Shown here piece by piece: positions 1 to 7,206 of a stretch of 15,476 nucleotides of DNA; position 1 is the stretch's first letter, and every line of letters starts with the position of its first letter. The position numbers and the translations under genes were made by a program. Under the pieces are notes generated by a model. That model did no database searches, was not told the origin of the DNA, and saw nothing but the letters and a program-made list of their open reading frames with translations. Origin of the DNA: QHWF01 sp036848175 (GTDB lineage: Bacteria > Acidobacteriota > Vicinamibacteria > Vicinamibacterales > CAVVIG01); the NCBI GenBank assembly GCA_036848175.1, contig DAIUKO010000175.1, forward strand, positions 1-15,476, in the 5' to 3' direction.

Positions 1-381
1 CGCCGCGTTGTTGCCGTCCCAGTCCTTGATGGTGCCGTCCTTCGCCTTGAGGAAGCCCAGGAGGCAGCCGTTCGAACCGTCGCGCAGCACGTGGCAGCGA
101 GCCTTGATCGTGTCGCCCGGCGCGACGTATTCCTTCGTCACGCCAATCCGCTCGAGGCCATTGCGGCCCGTCGCTTCGAGCGCCCAGATCTGCGGTTCGC
201 CGCCCTTCGGATCCTTCACCTCGAGGTACACCCACGAGTGTGGCAGCAGAAGGTGCACTTCCTTGACCACGCCCGAGATGTCGGTGAACGAGTCGACATA
301 GTTGCCGTGGGAGTGATGTGCCCAGGCCGGCAACGTAAACAGGACCGAAACAACCGCCGCAAGACCTAATCTAGACCGCAT
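1..381 (-). CDS. DUF6152 family secreted protein, C-terminus cut by window edge
   Basis: Reading the minus strand from the ATG at 379-381 gives 127 open codons running off the window at base 1, so the stop lies outside. A clear GGAGG (388-392) sits 6 bases before the start. The protein begins with a signal peptide (residues 1-21, ending PAWA) followed directly by HHSHGNY. Further in are the family-typical LPHSWVYLEV (about 45-54), a KDPKG turn, and a GDTIKARCHVL strand. This pattern (Ala-His-His after the signal peptide, then a Pro-His-Ser-Trp strand) is characteristic of DUF6152, a small all-beta periplasmic family of unknown function that is abundant in Acidobacteriota. It is a distant paralog of the gene at 14322-14735. 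It has two cysteines (in ARCHV and NGCLL) that the other copy lacks. Family assignment is from memory of the pattern; function is unknown. Confidence 0.85.
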   Translation of the reverse strand, partial: MRSRLGLAAVVSVLFTLPAWAHHSHGNYVDSFTDISGVVKEVHLLLPHSWVYLEVKDPKGGEPQIWALEATGRNGLERIGVTKEYVAPGDTIKARCHVLRDGSNGCLLGFLKAKDGTIKDWDGNNAA

Positions 382-407
382 TTTCAGCCTCCAAAGTACA
401 CCAAACG

Positions 408-445
408 ATAGCCGCCCGGGCGGAGACAGGATTCTATACGGCTAT
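408..445. repeat. Inverted repeat in the gap after TonB receptor A
   Basis: ATAGCCG (408-414) is the exact reverse complement of CGGCTAT (439-445), with a 24-base loop. A separate perfect 12-base palindrome, CCGCCCGGGCGG (412-423), overlaps the left arm. On the plus strand the right arm runs into TTTT (445-448). On the minus strand, the direction of the flanking genes, no T-run follows. It is therefore not a convincing terminator for the operon. It could be a weak attenuator-like hairpin or a protein-binding site in the leader region of the DUF6152 gene. Confidence 0.25.
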
Positions 446-460
446 TTTCGACGTTTGCAA
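431..460 (-). promoter_or_regulatory. Candidate sigma70-type promoter for the left DUF6152 gene
   Basis: On the minus strand, TTGCAA (455-460) is a fair -35. It is followed after 18 bases by TAGAAT (431-436), or after 16 bases by TATAGA (433-438), as a -10. A transcript would start near 424, leaving a leader of about 43 bases with GGAGG before the ATG at 381. The site lies in the 95-base gap after the stop of TonB receptor A, so the DUF6152 gene could be transcribed independently of the long upstream operon. This is by-eye consensus matching only, and Acidobacteriota promoters are poorly characterised. Confidence 0.33.
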
Positions 461-476
461 GGCCCTATATGTTCCC

Positions 477-3374
477 TCAAAAGGCGTAGCGCAAACCCCA
501 CTGAACCTGCCGGGCGTCCTGCGCCCCCGTGGGCACGTTGAAGGTGTCCAGCCGGATGTTCGAGGCCCCGCCGGTGACGTTGACGAAATTGGTCAGGTTG
601 AACGCCTCGGCAAACAGTTCGATGCGGCGCCCCTGCCCGAGCCGCAGACTCTTGGTCAAGCGCAGGTCGATGGTCTTGGCCGGCGGCTTGACCGCAAGCC
701 GGCTGATGCTGAACGGCGCCAGGTTGAGCGTCGCGCGATAGCTGTTGATGACGTCCAGCTGCTTCCGTACGTCGCCCCGGCCGACGGTCACCGGCAGCCC
801 CACCGGACGGTCGTTGCTGATCGTGTCGCCGTCCAGGTCGAGGCCGGTGTTGGCCGAAACAGGTTCGCCGCTGATGAACCGCGCAATCGCGCTCAACTGG
901 ATGCCCTGCGGCAGCGCGAACGACGACGAGATGGCGAGGTTATGACGGTTGTCGATCGGGTTGTACCCGTACTCGTACGACCGGCCGGTCGAATCGAGCG
1001 CCGCCAGCGACGGGCGCTGCAGCGATCGCAGCGTCGACTCGCGCCCGACGCCGTCAATCAGCGACCGTGAAAGCGTGTAGGAGACCTGAAGGCTGTTGCC
1101 GCCGCGCACGCGTTGTCTGAGCTGCATCTCCAGCGCGTCGTACCAGCTCTTGGTGATCGGCAGGTTCTGCACGACGACGCGGCTGAGCGTCGGGATCGGG
1201 CGAGGATTGGCCGCGTTGACCGCTCCGGCCGCGGGAAGGTTCAGGTCAGCGCCGCCGAGCGCATTCGGCATGTACGAGTGCACGACGTCGGCGTCGAGCG
1301 ACGTCGTGCGCGTCACCTGCCAGCCGATGCCGCCGCTTGCCGTCCGTTGGTACGGGAACTTGTAGTCGTCCGCGATGAGGGACAACGTCCGCAGCCCGCT
1401 TCCGGCGACGAAGTCGGTGACACTCTTCCCGTCGAGCACGCAGCTGATCGAGGGATAGCACTGTCCCAGCTTCGCCCGGTCGGTAAACAGCACCGACGCC
1501 CCGTAGTTCGCCTGCTGTGAGCTGACCGAGAACCACTGGCGGTTGCGCGTGATGTACACGCCGTAGCCGCCGCGGCCGACCAGCGTCCCGTTGCCGAGAA
1601 TGTCCCACGTGGCGCCGAGGCGCGGCTGGAACGCGTCGTACTGGTCCCCGCGGTCCGGGTGAACGAACCGCTCCATCCCCCTGAACTGCGGATCGGCGAG
1701 CATCTGGCCGATGATGTCGTTGTCGCGCAGGTTCGTGTCGAAGTCCCACCGGACGCCGAGGTTGAGCGTCCACCGCTGGTGCACGCGATAGGTGTCCGAT
1801 ACGTAGGCGGCAATCTGCGTGGCGCGGTGCTCGTAGACGCCGTGGTTGCGGATCGTGAACTGGAACGGATAGGTCGCCGCGATGGTGCGATCGAACGGCG
1901 CGTCGGTCGTGAACGTCCAGAGTCCACCTTCGTTGTGGTGCGCGTCGAACCCGTAATAGCCATGCGTCCACTCGCCGCCGATGTTCAGGTCGTGCTTCCC
2001 TTTCGTCATCAGCAGCGCGTCGGTGAGCGTCACGCGGTCGCGCGGAAATTTCTGCGGGCTCTGCTGCTGCTGTCCCCAGCTGAACGAGGGGCGTGAGACC
2101 CCCTGCCCGCTGTAGGTCGGCGTCGCGTACAGCCGGTGAATCAGGACGTGGGCGCGCAGGGTGTTCACGCGATTGCCCGAGATGATCCAGTTCTCTTCGG
2201 CGACGATGCTGTGCGACTTGCTGAAGTCGTTCAGGTCGGCGCTGCCGATCGTCAGCAGGCCGCCGTCGAGCGGTCGCTGCGGCTTGGTGGGCGCATAGTC
2301 TCCGTAGAAGTCGAACGCGTAGCGGACGTACATGTTGTGCGTCTCGTTGAGGCGATGATCGACGCGCGAGTCGAAATTGCGCCGTCGCACGCGCTTCGGA
2401 TAGGTGCCGTTCTCCTGCCCGGCGAAGGGGTTGCTCGACGGGAGCGAGGTGATGTCGGCGGTGTCGACGAACAGCCCTTCGTACGCGGAGAAGAAATGCG
2501 TCCGGTTCTGGACGACGGGGCCGCCGAACGAATAGCCGGCGCGCGTCTGCCTGAACGGGGGCACCCCTGTGGCGAACGCGTTTCGCGCGTTGAGCGTCTT
2601 GTCGCGGCCGAAGTAATACGCGCTGCCGCTCATCTGATTCGTGCCGGCCTTGGTCACCACCGAGACGACCGCCGTGGTCGCCTTCCCGTACTGCGCGTCG
2701 AACTGGTTGCGGAACACCTTGAACTCGGCGACCGCGTCCTGACTCAGGTTGATCGTCGGATGCCCCCAGATCGCGTCGTCCACGTCGCCGCCGTCGATCT
2801 GCGTCGTGTACGCATAGCGCTCGTCGGGGACGCCGCCGAACTTCGTCGCGCCGTTGCGCGGCAGCGTGGACACCGCGCGGCTGATTGGCGCGGCGCCGGG
2901 AAGCAGCTGCGCGAGCACGAGGAAATTGCGCGAGAGCACCGGCAGGTTCCCGAGCTGGTCGGCCGTGATCACCGACGACGGCTGCGACTTGCCCACCTCG
3001 ACCAGCGGCGTTTCACCGACGACCGTCACCGTCTCGCTAAGGTTGGCCACGCCGAGCTTCAGGTCGAGCGACGCGTCCGCGCCGACGACCAGGGTGATCT
3101 CACGCCGTACGGTTCCGAAGCCCTGGAGCGACGCCTCGATTTCGTATGGGCCCGGCTGGAGCGCGACCGCACGGTAGCGTCCATCTCCGCCTGTCAGAAG
3201 CGTCTGCGACCGTCCGTTCGCTCGATTCGTGACCGTGACCGTCACGCCCGGCAGTGCGGCGCCGGAGTCATCAACGATGGCGCCGCCGATGTTCGCCGCG
3301 CCGCCGATCTGAGCGTACGCGGACGTGCCGCCGAGCACGGCCGACAGGCCGAGGAGGATGGCGAGTGCCCTCAT
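477..3374 (-). CDS. TonB-dependent outer-membrane receptor A (carboxypeptidase-regulatory-like N-domain)
   Basis: The protein has 965 residues. It has a signal peptide (1-21, ending TSAYA), then a carboxypeptidase-regulatory-like beta-sandwich (about 25-110, with GAIVDDSGAALPGVTVTV and DGRYRAVALQPGPYEI). A SETVTVVGETPLVE linker follows, then a plug domain (about 120-240, with QIDGGDVDDAIWG and FKVFRNQFDAQYG) and a long beta-barrel ending in the aromatic GLRYAF terminus expected for BAM insertion. It should sit in the outer membrane and take up, or bind, a large or scarce ligand using TonB energy; the ligand is not predictable. This domain layout and length are typical of the receptors expanded in Acidobacteriota. 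The ATG at 3374 is preceded by AGGAG (3381-3385) with a 6-base spacer. It is the last gene of the operon and a close paralog of the gene at 7872-10823. It keeps a Cys pair in CYPSISC (coded near 1438-1467) and a D-x-D-G-D segment before NDRP that may bind calcium. Confidence 0.93.
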   Translation of the reverse strand: MRALAILLGLSAVLGGTSAYAQIGGAANIGGAIVDDSGAALPGVTVTVTNRANGRSQTLLTGGDGRYRAVALQPGPYEIEASLQGFGTVRREITLVVGADASLDLKLGVANLSETVTVVGETPLVEVGKSQPSSVITADQLGNLPVLSRNFLVLAQLLPGAAPISRAVSTLPRNGATKFGGVPDERYAYTTQIDGGDVDDAIWGHPTINLSQDAVAEFKVFRNQFDAQYGKATTAVVSVVTKAGTNQMSGSAYYFGRDKTLNARNAFATGVPPFRQTRAGYSFGGPVVQNRTHFFSAYEGLFVDTADITSLPSSNPFAGQENGTYPKRVRRRNFDSRVDHRLNETHNMYVRYAFDFYGDYAPTKPQRPLDGGLLTIGSADLNDFSKSHSIVAEENWIISGNRVNTLRAHVLIHRLYATPTYSGQGVSRPSFSWGQQQQSPQKFPRDRVTLTDALLMTKGKHDLNIGGEWTHGYYGFDAHHNEGGLWTFTTDAPFDRTIAATYPFQFTIRNHGVYEHRATQIAAYVSDTYRVHQRWTLNLGVRWDFDTNLRDNDIIGQMLADPQFRGMERFVHPDRGDQYDAFQPRLGATWDILGNGTLVGRGGYGVYITRNRQWFSVSSQQANYGASVLFTDRAKLGQCYPSISCVLDGKSVTDFVAGSGLRTLSLIADDYKFPYQRTASGGIGWQVTRTTSLDADVVHSYMPNALGGADLNLPAAGAVNAANPRPIPTLSRVVVQNLPITKSWYDALEMQLRQRVRGGNSLQVSYTLSRSLIDGVGRESTLRSLQRPSLAALDSTGRSYEYGYNPIDNRHNLAISSSFALPQGIQLSAIARFISGEPVSANTGLDLDGDTISNDRPVGLPVTVGRGDVRKQLDVINSYRATLNLAPFSISRLAVKPPAKTIDLRLTKSLRLGQGRRIELFAEAFNLTNFVNVTGGASNIRLDTFNVPTGAQDARQVQWGLRYAF

Positions 3375-3407
3375 CGAAATCTCCTATGAATTACGGGTGA
3401 AAACGCT

Positions 3408-3929
3408 CTAGCGAATACAGGCGCCCGAGAGATCGGACTCGATGGCGTCGATCTGATAGTTCGCCCAGCGGAGATCGGCTTCGGCGAAGTTGGCGTTCCT
3501 GAAGGCAGCGCCCGTCAGGTCCGCATCGCAGAACACCACGCGCCGCAGGTTCGCTTCGTCGAAGATCGCCTCCCGGAGGTCGGCGTGCTGAAAGGTGCCC
3601 CACCGCAGCACGGCGCCGCGGAAGGTCGCTCCCCGCAGCTTCGAGCTGCGGAGGTTGGCGTAATCCATCCGGGCGCCGTCGAAGCGCGACCCCGCGAGGT
3701 TGCACCCCTCGAGCCACGATCGCCGCAGATCCGCGCCTTCGAAGTTGGCGCCCTGCAGGTTGCTCCACGCGAGGTTCGCTTCGAACAGGTTGGCGCCGCG
3801 CAGATCGGCGCCCGAGAGGTCCGAACGCTCGAGCACGATGGCGTCGTCCGGGTGCGCGTCGCGGTACGCGTTGAACGCCGCGACCGACTCGGCGAGCAGC
3901 GCCGCGAGGTCAACGGGGGTGCCGGGCAT
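3408..3929 (-). CDS. Pentapeptide-repeat protein
   Basis: The protein has 173 residues. Residues 34-158 are roughly 25 tandem pentapeptides of the A(D/N)LxG type (for example SDLSGADLRGANLFEANL), which fold as a right-handed quadrilateral beta-helix of about six coils. A short N-terminal segment (1-30, VDLAALLAESVAAFNAYRD) is probably a capping helix. The C-terminus ends with one extra repeat, SDLSGACIR. There is no signal peptide or membrane segment, so it is probably cytoplasmic. Known family members range from DNA-mimicking gyrase-protection proteins to scaffolds, and nothing here picks one. The ATG at 3929 starts one base after the TAG of the FAD-subunit gene (TAGGATG), too close for a normal ribosome-binding site. 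Translation probably depends on reinitiation, tying this protein to the hydroxylase. Receptor A starts 33 bases downstream. Confidence 0.9.
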   Translation of the reverse strand: MPGTPVDLAALLAESVAAFNAYRDAHPDDAIVLERSDLSGADLRGANLFEANLAWSNLQGANFEGADLRRSWLEGCNLAGSRFDGARMDYANLRSSKLRGATFRGAVLRWGTFQHADLREAIFDEANLRRVVFCDADLTGAAFRNANFAEADLRWANYQIDAIESDLSGACIR

Positions 3930-3930
3930 C

Positions 3931-4905
3931 CTAGGCCAGCGAGAGCAGCGCCCGCTTCACGACCGCCTGCGTCAGCGGCACCTTGTACGCGTTCTTGGCG
4001 AGCGGCCGCGCGCCGTCGACGGCCGCGACGCCAGCCGCCGTGGCGCTCGCCTCGTTCAACGGCTTGCCAACCAGCGCCGCTTCCGCCTTCGCCGCGCGAT
4101 ATGGAACCGGCGCGACGCCGCCGAGGACGATGCGCGCGTCGGCCACGACGCCATCCTTGACGGTCACCATCGCAGCGACGCTGCAGAGGGCGAAGTCCCA
4201 GATCTCCCGCACCATCTCCTTGACGTAGATCGCTTTCGATCCGGCGGGGGCGGCAGGCACGTCGACCGCCGTCAGGATCTCGTTCGGCTGCAGGACGTTT
4301 TCACGCGCGACGTTCTCGCGCGGCGTGACGAAGAACTTCTCCATCGGCACCGTCCGCTCGCGCGAACCGCTGGAGATGCGCGCGGTCGCACCGAGCGCCA
4401 CGAGCGCGGGCGCCGTATCCGACGGGTGGACGATGTAGGACGGGCCGCCCTGGAGAATGGCGTGGTAGTCGTTCTCTCCCGCCGCGGAGAAGCAGGTATT
4501 GCCGCCGTGCTTGTAACACGGGAAGTTGTTGCGGAAGTACCAGCAGCGTGGACGCTGGCACAGGTTGCCTCCGATGGTTCCCATGTTGCGGATCTGGGGG
4601 GTGCCGACTTTCCCCGCCGCCATCGCCAGCAGGGGCGTCCGCTCCTGCACCATCGGATGCTCGACGATGTCGGCGAGCAGCGTTGCCGCGCCGATGCGCA
4701 GCCCGCTTCCCGACACCTTGACACCCTGCAGATCGTCGAGATGCCGGATCGAGACGAGGCGCTCCGGAACCGCGAGCTGATCTTTCATCTCGCCGAGCAG
4801 ATCGGTGCCGCCGGCGATGAGCATGATCCTGCCGTGCTCCTTGCCGAGCTGCGAAGCGGCTTCCTTGAGCGTCCTGGGCCGGCTGTAGCTGAAGTTGTCC
4901 ATCAT
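3931..4905 (-). CDS. Molybdenum hydroxylase FAD-binding (medium) subunit, PaoB/YagS-like
   Basis: This 324-residue subunit carries FAD and passes electrons from the [2Fe-2S] subunit to the final acceptor. The flavin motifs AGGTDLL (31-37) and GTIGGN (109-114) are intact. Cys116, Cys121, Cys130 and Cys138 form a Cys-rich insert (NLCQRPRCWYF...PCYKHGGNTC). It resembles the loop that holds an extra [4Fe-4S] cluster in E. coli PaoB, although I cannot confirm ligand-by-ligand equivalence. The C-terminal CO-dehydrogenase-flavoprotein-type domain spans about 220-324 (WDFALCSVAAMV, ARIVLGGVAPVPYRA). The start is one of two tandem ATGs; 4905 is preferred because AGGCGG (4913-4918) lies 7 bases before it and the length fits the family. 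An in-frame upstream extension to 5058 would overlap the catalytic gene and is rejected. There is no signal peptide, so export would rely on the Tat signal of the small subunit. PaoABC-type function is inferred. Confidence 0.92.
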   Translation of the reverse strand: MMDNFSYSRPRTLKEAASQLGKEHGRIMLIAGGTDLLGEMKDQLAVPERLVSIRHLDDLQGVKVSGSGLRIGAATLLADIVEHPMVQERTPLLAMAAGKVGTPQIRNMGTIGGNLCQRPRCWYFRNNFPCYKHGGNTCFSAAGENDYHAILQGGPSYIVHPSDTAPALVALGATARISSGSRERTVPMEKFFVTPRENVARENVLQPNEILTAVDVPAAPAGSKAIYVKEMVREIWDFALCSVAAMVTVKDGVVADARIVLGGVAPVPYRAAKAEAALVGKPLNEASATAAGVAAVDGARPLAKNAYKVPLTQAVVKRALLSLA

Positions 4906-4922
4906 GATGTCACCGCCTGCTA
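4906..4922 (-). promoter_or_regulatory. Ribosome-binding site fixing the FAD-subunit start
   Basis: On the minus strand the catalytic-subunit stop TAG (4920-4922) is followed by CAGGCGGTGACATC and then two tandem ATGs. AGGCGG (4913-4918), with a 7-base spacer, favours the first ATG (4903-4905). It rules against the longer open frame that starts inside the upstream gene. Confidence 0.6.
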
Positions 4923-7193
4923 GACAGTCCGGCTCGCATCCGGCCGTGGCTCGCTCAGCGCGCGAAGAATCTTCGAGCGCGTGAACGGCACCTCGCGGAG
5001 ACGAACGCCGATCGCGTTGTAGATGGCATTGGCCACCGCGGCCATGCCCGGGTGACACGGATTCTCGCCGAGACCCTTGCCGCCGAACGGACCGGTGGTC
5101 CCTTCGTTCGGCACGATGATCGGCTCGATCACACGCGGATCGAAGTCGAGCGCCGTCGGTGGCTTCAAATCGAGGAAGCTGCCATTGAGGCAGGTGCCCG
5201 TTCGCTCGTCGAATCGCAGCTCCTCCGCCTGCGTGAGCGCGAGCCCCTGGATGGTGCCGCCCTCGATCTGGTTCTCGACGATGGTGACGTTGATGGGACG
5301 GCCGACGTCGTGCGCGGAGATGTACTTGAGGATGTGAACCTTGCCTGTTTCCCGGTCCACTTCCACCTCGACGAAGTGCGCACCGGAGGTCCGCTCGACG
5401 TCCATGCCGGTCTGCACCGCCGCGGTGGCGCCGTCACCGGTGACGCTGCGGCCGCGCCGCTGCATGACCTCGGCGAGTTTCACCTGCTTGGAAGGATCCG
5501 CCTTCAGCCGCACCACCGAATCCCGCAGCTCGAGGTCCGCCGGCGCGGCGTTGTTCAGCATCGGCCCTGCGGCGGCCATCAACTGCTGCAGGCACGCCCG
5601 CGCGGCCGCTTCGACCGCCCGTCCGGTGGACTGCAGCGTCCGGTTGCCGTAGCTGCCGCCGTCGTAGGGCGCCACCTCCGTGTCGCCCGCCGTCGTCCTG
5701 AACATCGAGATCGGGATGCCCAGTACCTCGCTGGCGATCATCGCAAGCGTCGTCCGGCTCCCCTGGCCGATGTCGGTGGACGCGAAGAACACGTGGACCG
5801 ACCCGTCGAGATTGACCTTGACCGTCGCGCCCGCGAGGCCGGCGCCTCCGCCCCGCTCGGTGCACGCGATGCCGATGCCGCGCGCCTTCGGACCCGTGGA
5901 TGCTCCGGCGACGGGGTTGCGCCGATTCCACTGGATGCGCGCGGCGCCCGCCGCGATGCATTTGTCGAGTGCCTGCGCGACGAGCCGGCCGTCCTCGGTG
6001 CCCTGCGCGCCGCGCGCGATCGGGTCGCCGTTCCGCTTGATGTTCTTCAGGCGGAACTCCATCGGATCCCATCCCATCTCGATCGCGGCCTCGTCCATCA
6101 CCGACTCGATGGCGAAGGTCTCCTGCGGATCGCCGACGCCGCGCGTCGGGCCGGTGTTGGGAATGTTGGTGTGGACGCGGTACTGCACCGTCCGGACGTT
6201 CGGCGCCTTGTACATGTGCGTGGACTGGTTGCCCAGGCCGCCGAGGCGCGAATGGTAGGCGCCCTGGTTGATGTACGCCTTCACGTCGAGCGCATGCAGC
6301 GTCATGTCCTTCTTGACGCCGAGTCGCACGTAAATCTTCGTTTCGAAGCGCGTGTTGGAATCGAGGATCTCCTCCTCGCGCGTGTACTGCAGCTTCACGG
6401 GAAGCCGCGCCTTGCGGGCGAGCATCGCCGCCAGCGCCTCGTCCGTGTGCGGAGCGCTCTTGGTGCCGAAGCCGCCGCCGACGTAGCTCGAAATGACGCG
6501 AACGTTCGCATCGGGCACGTTGAACATCGCGGTGAGGCTTCCGTGCACGCGGAACGGCGCCTGCGTCGCGGCCCAGAGCGTGAGGTGGTCGCCGTCCCAC
6601 TGCGCCACGCACGCACGGGGCTCCATGCCGCCGCTCCACATCGTCGGGCAGCGGTAGTACCGCTCGATGACGCGGTCCGATTCCTTCAGTCCCTGTTCGA
6701 CATCGCCGCGCGTCAGCGTGCGCGGCTGTCCCTCGAGGTTGCCGTCCGGAAAGAGCTGCGGCGCACCGGGCTTGAGCGCGTCCTCGGGATCGAGGACGAA
6801 GGGCAGCGGCTCGTATTCGACGGCGATCAGCTTCAGCGCCCTGTCCGCTGTCTCCGCGTCCGCCGCGGCGAGGATGGCGACCGCCTCGCCCTTGAACCGG
6901 ACGCGATCGTTGAGGGCGTACTGACGGCTGCCCCAGATCATGACCTTCGGCGCGTCCTTGTAGGTCATGACCGCGCGGACGCCCGGCACGGCTTCCGCCC
7001 TGCTGGTCTCGATGCTGACGATGCGCGCATGCGGGCGCGTGCTGCGAAGCACACGGCCCACGAGCATGCCAGGGAGATCGATGTCGCCGGTGTACTTCGC
7101 GCGGCCTGTGACGCGCTCGAGCGCGTCGATGTTCGGACCGCGCTTGCCGACGACGTTCAGTGGACCACCGGCGACGCTGTTCTGTTGAGCCAT
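4920..7193 (-). CDS. Molybdenum hydroxylase catalytic (large, molybdopterin-binding) subunit
   Basis: This 757-residue protein belongs to the xanthine oxidase/aldehyde oxidoreductase family, which inserts a water-derived oxygen into an aldehyde or N-heterocycle at a Mo centre. It has an N-terminal a/b hammerhead domain (about 12-130, from VTGRAKYTGDIDLPGMLVG). Molybdopterin contacts are SYVGGGFGTKS (236-246), TDIGQGS (473-479) and DGGSYGNR (511-518). The catalytic glutamate is Glu710 in GGKGLGEN, followed by the usual MAAVANAI helix. The active-site loop reads TRGVGDPQ (350-357). It lacks the CSFR loop of form I CO dehydrogenase, so CO is unlikely. Val353 falls where xanthine dehydrogenase has a substrate-stacking Phe, so a purine substrate is doubtful. 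There is no signal peptide, and the protein is probably co-exported with the Tat-bearing small subunit. The start at 7193 has GGGGG (7200-7204) 6 bases before it, abutting the stop of the small subunit. The exact substrate is unknown. Confidence 0.93.
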   Translation of the reverse strand: MAQQNSVAGGPLNVVGKRGPNIDALERVTGRAKYTGDIDLPGMLVGRVLRSTRPHARIVSIETSRAEAVPGVRAVMTYKDAPKVMIWGSRQYALNDRVRFKGEAVAILAAADAETADRALKLIAVEYEPLPFVLDPEDALKPGAPQLFPDGNLEGQPRTLTRGDVEQGLKESDRVIERYYRCPTMWSGGMEPRACVAQWDGDHLTLWAATQAPFRVHGSLTAMFNVPDANVRVISSYVGGGFGTKSAPHTDEALAAMLARKARLPVKLQYTREEEILDSNTRFETKIYVRLGVKKDMTLHALDVKAYINQGAYHSRLGGLGNQSTHMYKAPNVRTVQYRVHTNIPNTGPTRGVGDPQETFAIESVMDEAAIEMGWDPMEFRLKNIKRNGDPIARGAQGTEDGRLVAQALDKCIAAGAARIQWNRRNPVAGASTGPKARGIGIACTERGGGAGLAGATVKVNLDGSVHVFFASTDIGQGSRTTLAMIASEVLGIPISMFRTTAGDTEVAPYDGGSYGNRTLQSTGRAVEAAARACLQQLMAAAGPMLNNAAPADLELRDSVVRLKADPSKQVKLAEVMQRRGRSVTGDGATAAVQTGMDVERTSGAHFVEVEVDRETGKVHILKYISAHDVGRPINVTIVENQIEGGTIQGLALTQAEELRFDERTGTCLNGSFLDLKPPTALDFDPRVIEPIIVPNEGTTGPFGGKGLGENPCHPGMAAVANAIYNAIGVRLREVPFTRSKILRALSEPRPDASRTV

Positions 7194-7199
7194 GGTGTT

Positions 7200-7206
7200 C
7201 CCCCTA
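7200..7206 (-). promoter_or_regulatory. Stop-codon/ribosome-binding-site overlap at the small-to-large subunit junction
   Basis: On the minus strand the junction reads TAGGGGGAACACCATG. The stop TAG of the small subunit (7204-7206) runs straight into GGGGG (7200-7204), which sits 6 bases from the ATG of the catalytic subunit. A ribosome ending the first gene would be parked on the start site of the second, so translation is probably coupled. Confidence 0.55.

Noticed and set aside
477..3374. SusC-type glycan importer
   Set aside because: There is no SusD-like partner, and the domain order and length match the acidobacterial carboxypeptidase-regulatory-like receptors rather than SusC.
2136..3389. 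417-codon open frame on the plus strand, antisense to receptor A
   Set aside because: Low-complexity Arg/Val/Asp composition typical of reversed codons, and it overlaps a well-supported gene completely.
4906..5058. N-terminal extension of the FAD subunit (about 51 extra residues)
   Set aside because: It overlaps the end of the catalytic gene, adds no family-like sequence, and a ribosome-binding site plus ATG gives the normal family length at 4905.
4920..7193. Form I carbon monoxide dehydrogenase large subunit
   Set aside because: The CSFR active-site loop is missing and the loop reads TRGVGDPQ instead; the exported small subunit also argues against it.
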